A DNA stretch of 36,321 nt from a virus. Of the stretch, positions 30,817-36,321 are shown one piece after another (the stretch's first letter is position 1; every line of letters starts with the position of its first letter). Where the stretch lies: positions 1-36,321 of IMG/VR virus record IMGVR_UViG_3300040808_001252, one strand, 5' to 3'. Both the position numbers and the translations under genes were made by a program. The notes under the pieces were generated by a model, which made no database searches, was not told where the DNA came from, and saw only the letters and a list, made by a program, of their open reading frames with translations.

Positions 30817-31728
30817 TTACCACTTCCTACATGACCAGTAACGTGCTTTTGTACGTGGACCTGGATTATCACAATTATGTCTTGCACGGAAGCTACGTCT
30901 ACGTGCTGGATTAGACTTTTTAATCTTCATATTAGGATCGCCAAAGTTAACTTTCTTAACGTTTTTGGTCTTAGGATCCTTTACATATACTTTGAACTTT
31001 TTGACATCGCCACGCATTGGCTTGCCTAGTTTAACTTTGCGTCCTTGATATTCTGCTTCGTCTATTTCATCATCTTCATTGAACCACATAACACCATATT
31101 CTTCGTAAAAGTCGTCACCGTCATATGTTTCTTCTTCAATGCCTTCGTCTTTTGGTTCTTCCATATGATCTTGGATATAAACCATTAGTGGATATAATGC
31201 ATTTACAATTTGATTACCAAAACGTGCGTTCTCGCCGCTGCCTGGTTCAGTTTCTAGTTTCTTTGCCTCGCCACGTAGCTGCATAACAGGATCTAAAACT
31301 TGCTTTAGTTTAGGATCGTTCATACCGCTAATGCCTAATTTGCTGTCCATCCAACTATATACATCGTAAACATCGCTTACATACATATTTGCTAAATTAC
31401 CGTCAAATGTATCTTTGCCTGTTTCAATCTTTTTACCAATGCCACGCAAACGACCTAGTGCTTCTACAGCATCTTTGCGTGTTTTAATGTAAGCTTCATT
31501 CATACTAATTTCAATATCAAAATCATCGTAACCTTGTTCAAACATATAGTTTGCTAAACGGTTGGCATATTCGTCTGATTCTTCTTCGCTTAGTTGGCGA
31601 GGGAGTGCAATTTCGTATACTGTAGCACCTTGCTCAGTTTCGTAAATTTCTTGTTCTACAAAGATGCTTTCATCTAATAATTGTGCACCTTCTTGTTTTT
31701 CCATTACTATTCTTACAAAGTGTTCCAT
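30817..31728 (-). CDS. Virion-type protein with basic Cys C-terminus, 303 aa
   Basis: The N-terminal two-thirds is acidic and helical. The C-terminal 80 residues switch to strongly basic: GRKVKLGKPMRGDVKKFKVY, then RRSFRARHNCDNPGPRTKAR and a final YWSCRKW. A similar C-terminus occurs, to my memory, in other marine T4-like virion clusters. The pattern N-C-(D/N)-NP-x(n)-C resembles a module in the middle of the SOD fusion. AAGGTAAAG precedes the ATG. A role in head assembly or DNA contact is inferred. Confidence 0.7.
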   Translation of the reverse strand: MEHFVRIVMEKQEGAQLLDESIFVEQEIYETEQGATVYEIALPRQLSEEESDEYANRLANYMFEQGYDDFDIEISMNEAYIKTRKDAVEALGRLRGIGKKIETGKDTFDGNLANMYVSDVYDVYSWMDSKLGISGMNDPKLKQVLDPVMQLRGEAKKLETEPGSGENARFGNQIVNALYPLMVYIQDHMEEPKDEGIEEETYDGDDFYEEYGVMWFNEDDEIDEAEYQGRKVKLGKPMRGDVKKFKVYVKDPKTKNVKKVNFGDPNMKIKKSNPARRRSFRARHNCDNPGPRTKARYWSCRKW

Positions 31729-31737
31729 ATCTTTACC

Positions 31738-32082
31738 TTAATGATTTAATACTATTGAATTGATTGTACCGTCGGTCCAGTTGTATAATTTTGCTCTAAT
31801 CCAAACGTAATTGCCTGTAATACTTTGGATTTTACTTGAAGTCTCTTGCGCTGCAACATAGGAATGAACATAAAACCAGTCACTATCTCCCGGCTCAATT
31901 GCTAGAGTTGCTTCAATAACAATTGTTCCAGTTAATCCTGTATATGTATATTGAACGGTATGAAGACCGTCACTACGACCGTAGTAACCGTCACCTTTGA
32001 ATTTGTCACCTGTTACAGCCTCTGTCGTGCTGTCTCCAGGGTGTGTTTGTGCTGATAAAATTATTTCACTATTCGCTGCCAT
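31738..32082 (-). CDS. Beta-rich probable virion protein, 114 aa
   Basis: The chain is Thr/Ser/Gly/Tyr-rich with alternating strands (HTVQYTYTGLTGTIVIEATL, YVWIRAKLYNWTDGTINSIV), a composition typical of phage decoration, fibre or baseplate proteins. No family recognised. A GATAAATA box lies only 5 nt before the ATG, so if it is a promoter the message would be almost leaderless. It overlaps the upstream gene by 14 nt. Confidence 0.7.
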   Translation of the reverse strand: MAANSEIILSAQTHPGDSTTEAVTGDKFKGDGYYGRSDGLHTVQYTYTGLTGTIVIEATLAIEPGDSDWFYVHSYVAAQETSSKIQSITGNYVWIRAKLYNWTDGTINSIVLNH

Positions 32083-32785
32083 ACTTATATTTATCTATTT
32101 CGTGTTGCCAAACTAGTTTTTCAATTTTTCTAATATTATCGCCACACATAAGATAAACTAACTGTAATACTTTTTCGTCGCGCACATAAAAGTATAAACC
32201 GTCAACATATAAACCTTCTTCTAAAGAAGACAAGGTTCTATTTCCAACCTTGCTTTTATCATGATTTAATTTTAACCAATTAGCTAAATCTATTAAATTA
32301 GATTTTTTCCTACCAAGTATAACTTTTATAGGAAATTTTGGTTGATTTTTAACTATAACAACATCTTTATTTTTCTCTAAAAATTCTTTAATATCAACAT
32401 GCGGTTCATAAAACTTAATATTAGTAGATCTTACTTTTTTACCTATAGATAATAAAAATTCTTTATTATGAGAGTATATGATTAGATCATTTCCAATACC
32501 AATTCTAATCATATACTCGTTAGAAGATTTTTTTAAGATTTTATAAACATCTTGTGCATCAAAAAAATCTTCAGTAGGTATTATTGTATCCGATCTAAAA
32601 ACACGCTTTGTTATTGGAACTCCATTATCGTATTCTGCATGCATGCGATCTAATTCTGCTCTTGCAAAGGATAGCTTGTTCCCACGTTGCAACTCAGATC
32701 TAAATATGCTTGCTAAACGATTATAGATTACAATTTTATAGGCATACTTATTATAAAATAACTTTTTCGTTTCAAGTATGTCCAT
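32069..32785 (-). CDS. Hypothetical protein, 238 aa
   Basis: No family recognised. A basic, alpha/beta protein (YKIVIYNRLASIFRSELQRG, EYMIRIGIGNDLIIYSHNKE). It overlaps the clpA stop by 14 nt and so is expressed with the chaperone genes. Some features (SLEEGLYVDGLYFYVRDEKV) suggest a structural protein, but nothing is decisive. Confidence 0.7.
   Translation of the reverse strand: MDILETKKLFYNKYAYKIVIYNRLASIFRSELQRGNKLSFARAELDRMHAEYDNGVPITKRVFRSDTIIPTEDFFDAQDVYKILKKSSNEYMIRIGIGNDLIIYSHNKEFLLSIGKKVRSTNIKFYEPHVDIKEFLEKNKDVVIVKNQPKFPIKVILGRKKSNLIDLANWLKLNHDKSKVGNRTLSSLEEGLYVDGLYFYVRDEKVLQLVYLMCGDNIRKIEKLVWQHEIDKYKYGSE
32088..32095 (-). promoter_or_regulatory. Possible late promoter (GATAAATA)
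   Basis: GATAAATA on the minus strand, ending 5 nt before the ATG at 32082, matches the T4 late consensus at 7 of 8. The spacing is too short for a normal leader, so this may be chance. Confidence 0.25.
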
Positions 32786-35021
32786 TTAAAATTTCTTCTT
32801 TTTCCTCAATGTGTAGAACAATTGAATTATCTTTTAAATCAATTGTAACTGGACCGCCGTTTTTTAAATCACCAAACAATATCTGGCGTGATAAAGGACG
32901 TTTAATCTCTTTGTCAATTACACGTTGTAACGGACGAGCACCGTTCTTAGGATCAAATCCTTTGTCTACTAGGTAATCAAGTGCATCATCTGTAATTTTG
33001 ATAGCAATATTTTTGTCAACGACCATGTTTTTAAGTTCAAGCAAGAACTTACCAACAATTTTCATCATTACTTCTTTGCTTAGTTTAGCAAATGTAATTA
33101 CACCATCTAACCTGTTGCGGAACTCTGGAGCAAAGAAACGTTTTAATTCTGTATCTTCGTAGTCATAACTTTCTTCGCTATCGAACCCGATTGAGTTTTT
33201 CTCTGCCTGTGCTGCACCTAAGTTAGTTGTTAAGATGAGTGTGCAGTTACGAGCATCTGCTTCTTTGCCTTGCGAACCTGTAACTTTACCATTATCCATA
33301 AGTTGTAATAGAATTTGCGAAACGTCGGGGTGTGCTTTTTCTATTTCGTCTAACAATAGTACACAATTAGGATGTTCTTGTAATTTAGTAATTAATAGTC
33401 CGCCATTTTCTTCGTGTCCTACATAACCTGGAGGAGAACCAATTAATTTAGCAACTGAATGTTTTTCCATGTATTCTGACATATCAAAACGTACAAGTTG
33501 TACCCCAAGGTTTTTAGCAAGTGCTTTAGCAGTTTCAGTTTTACCTGTGCCTGTTGGCCCCATAAACACAAACGCACCAATAGGCTTATCATCTGGTTTT
33601 AGTCCTGCTTGACTAACTAAGATTTTATCTACAATTGATTCAATTGCGTCATCTTGGCCAAACACAACCTTTTTAAGATTGTTTTCTAGATTAGCAAGAT
33701 TTTCTGTTTCTTTTTCAGCAACTTGTTCCGCTGGCAATTTTAACATTTTTGCAAGCTCAAATTGTATTTCAGCTTCGCCTACTATAATATTTTCACTTTG
33801 ATTATTAACTTTAAATCTACTACATGCCACATCAATTAAATCAATTGCTTTATCAGGCAATTTTTTATCAGTTTGGTATTTTACACTTAATTTAACAGCA
33901 GCATCAATTGCATCATCTGTGATTTCTGTACCGTGATAATCTTCGTAATATTTTTTCAAACCACGTAAAATGTCTTTTGTACTTTCTGTTGTTGGTTCGT
34001 CAATTACTACACGCTGGAATCGACGCATTAGAGCACGGTCCTTTTCAAAGTACTTGCGATATTCTTCCCAAGTAGTTGAAGCAACAACTTTTAAATCACC
34101 TTTAGTCAGTGCAGGTTTGAGCATGTTTGCCATATCGTTAGCACTACTTGATCCAGCCGCGCCTGCTCCCATCATCATATGTGCTTCGTCAACAAACATA
34201 ATAGTTTTACCTTGTTTAGTTAGTGCATGTATAACAAGTTTAAAACGTTCTTCAAAATCACCACGATATTTTGAACCAGCAAGCATACTACCGATATCTA
34301 GATTATATACCTTATATTCTTTTAGGAATTCAGGAACTTGATTGTTTACAATCTTGTAAGCAAGACCTTCTGCAATAGCAGTTTTACCTACGCCAGGATC
34401 TCCTACCATTAGTACATTATTTTTATTACGGCGTCCTAGAGCAAGTGCAAGGCTTTCTAGTTCTTCTGAACGTCCAATAATTGGATCTACTTTTCCTTTT
34501 TTAACTTGATCATTAAGATTAGAAGTAAATGCACGTAATGCACGTTTTGCTTCTGAAGATAATTCGTCATCCTCTTCAGCACCAATTAATTGTTCGTCGT
34601 CTAAAAATTCTCCAAAAGAAGACTTATCTACGCCGCCTTTTTCTAAGTAATATACTGAAATACTTTTTTTCTCGTGCAAAACACTTAAAATTAGATCAGT
34701 TAATTCTATTGTGGTTCTACCAGCGAAAAGAGTCTGTGTAAAAGCTCTATTCAATACTCTTTCTACAGTGCTTGTTTTTTTTGGTTTGAACTTTTTTATA
34801 TCAATTTTTATGTTTTCTAGATCGTTGCGCAAATACTGTTCAATATTAGATTTAATATACTCAATATTAGCACCGTATGCAGTAAGTAGATTAGAAAATT
34901 TTTCTTCACAAAGAATTGCATACACTAAATGCTCTAGTGTTACATATTCGTGTCTTAAATTTTTTGCATCTCTAACAGCTTTATCAAAAACTATTTGTAA
35001 TTCTTTGCTTGGTTCAACCAT
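32772..35021 (-). CDS. clpA: ClpA-type AAA+ unfoldase
   Basis: This 749-residue protein is close to bacterial ClpA (about 758). It has an N-terminal adaptor-binding domain (1-145), a first AAA+ module with Walker A GDPGVGKT (207-214) and Walker B FVDEAH (276-281), and a second with GPTGTGKT (488-495) and LLLDEIEKAH (555-564). There is no ClpB-type middle domain. A loop with SIGF (610-613) sits where the ClpP-docking IGL/IGF of ClpA/ClpX lies, so it probably works with a host ClpP protease. It is coupled to a J-domain gene upstream (1-nt overlap). No ClpP gene is in the window. Confidence 0.93.
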   Translation of the reverse strand: MVEPSKELQIVFDKAVRDAKNLRHEYVTLEHLVYAILCEEKFSNLLTAYGANIEYIKSNIEQYLRNDLENIKIDIKKFKPKKTSTVERVLNRAFTQTLFAGRTTIELTDLILSVLHEKKSISVYYLEKGGVDKSSFGEFLDDEQLIGAEEDDELSSEAKRALRAFTSNLNDQVKKGKVDPIIGRSEELESLALALGRRNKNNVLMVGDPGVGKTAIAEGLAYKIVNNQVPEFLKEYKVYNLDIGSMLAGSKYRGDFEERFKLVIHALTKQGKTIMFVDEAHMMMGAGAAGSSSANDMANMLKPALTKGDLKVVASTTWEEYRKYFEKDRALMRRFQRVVIDEPTTESTKDILRGLKKYYEDYHGTEITDDAIDAAVKLSVKYQTDKKLPDKAIDLIDVACSRFKVNNQSENIIVGEAEIQFELAKMLKLPAEQVAEKETENLANLENNLKKVVFGQDDAIESIVDKILVSQAGLKPDDKPIGAFVFMGPTGTGKTETAKALAKNLGVQLVRFDMSEYMEKHSVAKLIGSPPGYVGHEENGGLLITKLQEHPNCVLLLDEIEKAHPDVSQILLQLMDNGKVTGSQGKEADARNCTLILTTNLGAAQAEKNSIGFDSEESYDYEDTELKRFFAPEFRNRLDGVITFAKLSKEVMMKIVGKFLLELKNMVVDKNIAIKITDDALDYLVDKGFDPKNGARPLQRVIDKEIKRPLSRQILFGDLKNGGPVTIDLKDNSIVLHIEEKEEILNGHT

Positions 35022-35866
35022 TATTCACCTTTTGTTTTATTCTTTATGTCTCGAATCTGTTGTAGTATAGATTCGTCTTTTATTATTGGCATATTTGCAT
35101 CAATTGTTACATACAAATTTCCTTTTTTGCCTGTGTGTAAATCTGGTATTCCATATCCTGGAATATTGAATGTTTGACCTATTTTTGTGCCTTGTGGAAT
35201 TGTAAGTTTTACATTTTTTTTGTCTAACGTAGTAACTATTGTAACACATCCTAACAATAAGTCAAATACATTTATGTATTTTTTGGTAATTAAATTATTG
35301 CCATCTCGCTCCCAATCTTTAAGTTTTTTTACATATAACTTAACGTGTAAATCACCTCTAGGATATTGGCCGTATCCATCGTCTCCTAGTTCTGTATATC
35401 TCACTGTGTCGCCATGTTTGGCACCAGGCGGTATATCAACAGTAACAGTTTCTATTCTACCTCTTTGTGTTTTATACTGTATTACAACATTTTTACCAGT
35501 CAATACATCTGCTAAATCCATTTCGGCTCTAACATGTATATCTCGATTTCTTGGTGTTCTACTATGTTGTTGAGCAAATCCTTGTCCAAATATATGATCA
35601 AAAGGTGTTCCAGAAAAAGGATTTTGCCCATTAGAAAAATTATTACTATTAAAATGAAACCCGCCGGCGCCAGCAGTTTGTGAATGATCGTATATTCCTC
35701 TTTTTTGAGGATCTTTTAGTGTGCTATATGCTTCGTTTACTCGTTTAAATTCTTCTTCGTTGCCACCGCGGTCAGGATGGTGTTGCATACTTTTCTTTTT
35801 GTACGCAGATCTTATTTCTTTTTCAGAAGCATTTTTAGAAACACCTAGAATAGAGTAATAGTCCAT
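35021..35866 (-). CDS. J-domain co-chaperone (DnaJ/CbpA-like, type II)
   Basis: The J domain is complete (residues 1-65) with HPD at 30-32, followed by a Gly/Phe/Asn-rich linker (69-100) and two beta-sandwich substrate domains (DIPPGAKHGDTVRY, TIPQGTKIGQTFNIPG). The cysteine-rich zinc domain is absent, so it is CbpA/type II-like. It should stimulate host DnaK. The start codon lies in the stem of an 11-bp perfect inverted repeat (35856-35892). It is the first gene of the clpA transcript. Confidence 0.92.
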   Translation of the reverse strand: MDYYSILGVSKNASEKEIRSAYKKKSMQHHPDRGGNEEEFKRVNEAYSTLKDPQKRGIYDHSQTAGAGGFHFNSNNFSNGQNPFSGTPFDHIFGQGFAQQHSRTPRNRDIHVRAEMDLADVLTGKNVVIQYKTQRGRIETVTVDIPPGAKHGDTVRYTELGDDGYGQYPRGDLHVKLYVKKLKDWERDGNNLITKKYINVFDLLLGCVTIVTTLDKKNVKLTIPQGTKIGQTFNIPGYGIPDLHTGKKGNLYVTIDANMPIIKDESILQQIRDIKNKTKGE

Positions 35867-35892
35867 ACTACTACTTATCGCATGGACTATTA
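35856..35892 (-). promoter_or_regulatory. Hairpin covering the J-domain gene start codon
   Basis: Perfect 11-bp inverted repeat: arms 35856-35866 and 35882-35892, 15-nt loop. The 3' arm begins with the ATG of the J-domain gene (35866-35864), which would be base-paired in the RNA. No T-run follows, so it is not a terminator. It might work as a translation switch, for example temperature sensitive. Confidence 0.55.
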
Positions 35893-35909
35893 CATATTAA
35901 CAGTAGTGA

Positions 35910-36321
35910 TTATTTGCCTTTAGCAGAGTAAGCGTTAGCACCAAAAAATGCCATCACAATTGCTGCAACTGAAACAAAGTATGTTGCTGCCATTGATCCA
36001 AGGACAGTTGCTGAATTATCTAGGTTAAAATAACTAGCTGCTACAACTGCAAATGGATATAGTAACATACCAAATAGAGCAAACCAAGCCATTGAACGCT
36101 GTGCATCACGCATAGCATCTTGGTCTTCTAGCTCTTTACGTTTGAATTCTAAATGCATTTCCATTTCTTGCCTACTAATATGTCCGTCACCATTCATATC
36201 AGCACTTTCAGGAACTGCACCTCTATCAATTGTCATTCTTTCGTATGATACTTCAGGCGCTGGTGCTGGTGCTGGTGCTGGATCAGCTGCTGGTACTGCG
36301 CTTTCTAGTTCTTCTGGTTTT
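35910..36321 (-). CDS. EF-hand membrane protein, 5' end beyond window
   Basis: Residues from the ATG at 36236 include a calcium-binding loop DMNGDGHISRQEM, a charged helix, and two hydrophobic spans (MAWFALFGMLLYPFAVVAASYF, TYFVSVAAIVMAFFGANAY). The frame remains open upstream of this ATG to the window edge and reads a Pro-Ala linker (AADPAPAPAPAPEVSYER). The ATG has only a weak ribosome-binding site. The protein is therefore probably longer and partial here, with a Pro/Ala tether before the EF-hand. Ca2+ control of membrane association is possible. Confidence 0.65.
   Translation of the reverse strand, partial: KPEELESAVPAADPAPAPAPAPEVSYERMTIDRGAVPESADMNGDGHISRQEMEMHLEFKRKELEDQDAMRDAQRSMAWFALFGMLLYPFAVVAASYFNLDNSATVLGSMAATYFVSVAAIVMAFFGANAYSAKGK
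36256..36281 (-). repeat. Pro-Ala codon repeat
   Basis: Tandem GCACCA hexamers on the minus strand encode about four Pro-Ala pairs in the open frame that precedes the EF-hand. Such repeats expand and contract easily and form stiff linkers. Confidence 0.75.

Noticed and set aside
1-36321. Plus-strand open frames across the window
   Set aside because: All overlap clear minus-strand genes, lack ribosome-binding sites and give low-complexity translations rich in Ser, Leu and Cys. They are shadows.
1-36321. tRNA genes, CRISPR arrays, integrase or IS elements
   Set aside because: No gap is large enough for unexplained RNA genes after small genes are placed, and no direct-repeat arrays, recombinase motifs or terminal repeats were seen.

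Overview
This window looks like part of the genome of a marine T4-like myovirus, and it is almost entirely coded on the minus strand. The replication genes are those of the T4 lineage: a family B DNA polymerase (gp43), a gp45-like sliding clamp, a T4 RNase H-type 5' nuclease and a DsbA-like DNA-binding protein. The accessory genes are of the kind seen in marine cyanophages and pelagiphages: three 2OG-Fe(II) oxygenases, a HIT protein, a phosphoribosyltransferase, sugar-nucleotide enzymes and 7-deazaguanine genes. The DNA is AT-rich and tightly packed, with many ATGA or TAATG overlaps. There are no photosynthesis genes. A low-GC marine host such as SAR11 is plausible, but that is inference from base composition and gene content. 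I saw no tRNA, CRISPR array, integrase or insertion sequence.

The early/middle half covers about 1-21.7 kb. Transcription runs from high to low coordinates and is punctuated by host-like sigma70 promoters (TTGACA-N17-TATAAT or one mismatch) before dsbA, the clamp, queD, folE and rnh, plus a weaker one for a gene leaving the left edge. The region holds DNA polymerase, a sulfotransferase-like protein, a sugar-nucleotide block (TagD-like cytidylyltransferase, phosphomannomutase-like HAD enzyme, short NAD-dependent epimerase), the clamp, a DpdA-like transglycosylase with QueD, QueE and FolE, a glycosyltransferase, a cupin, a PRTase, a HIT protein, oxygenases and the 5' nuclease.

The late/virion half covers about 21.7-36.3 kb. 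Here the sigma70-like promoters disappear and T4-late-like NATAAATA boxes appear. Many products are small, lysine-rich, and begin with a short leader ending in (L/I)xE. That resembles the T4 capsid-targeting sequence and the prohead-protease cleavage site. The standout is a 639-residue fusion (26701-28620) with a complete Cu/Zn superoxide dismutase domain, a ParB/sulfiredoxin-like GHHR domain and basic Cys modules. It is followed by an unannotated 35-residue protein with 11 cysteines. A nucleotidyltransferase with the same kind of leader, two SGNH-like proteins, a ClpA-type unfoldase with a ClpP-docking IGF loop, a J-domain co-chaperone and an EF-hand membrane protein complete the region.

Two systems stand out. 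The first is a probable DNA guanine-modification pathway (FolE-QueD-QueE-DpdA with no QueC in view), which may yield a 7-carboxy- or 7-deazaguanine. The second is a possible set of proteins carried inside the capsid, including an antioxidant fusion enzyme, that could be ejected with the genome. At least eight small genes in apparent gaps were read directly from the sequence and are listed with confidence levels.
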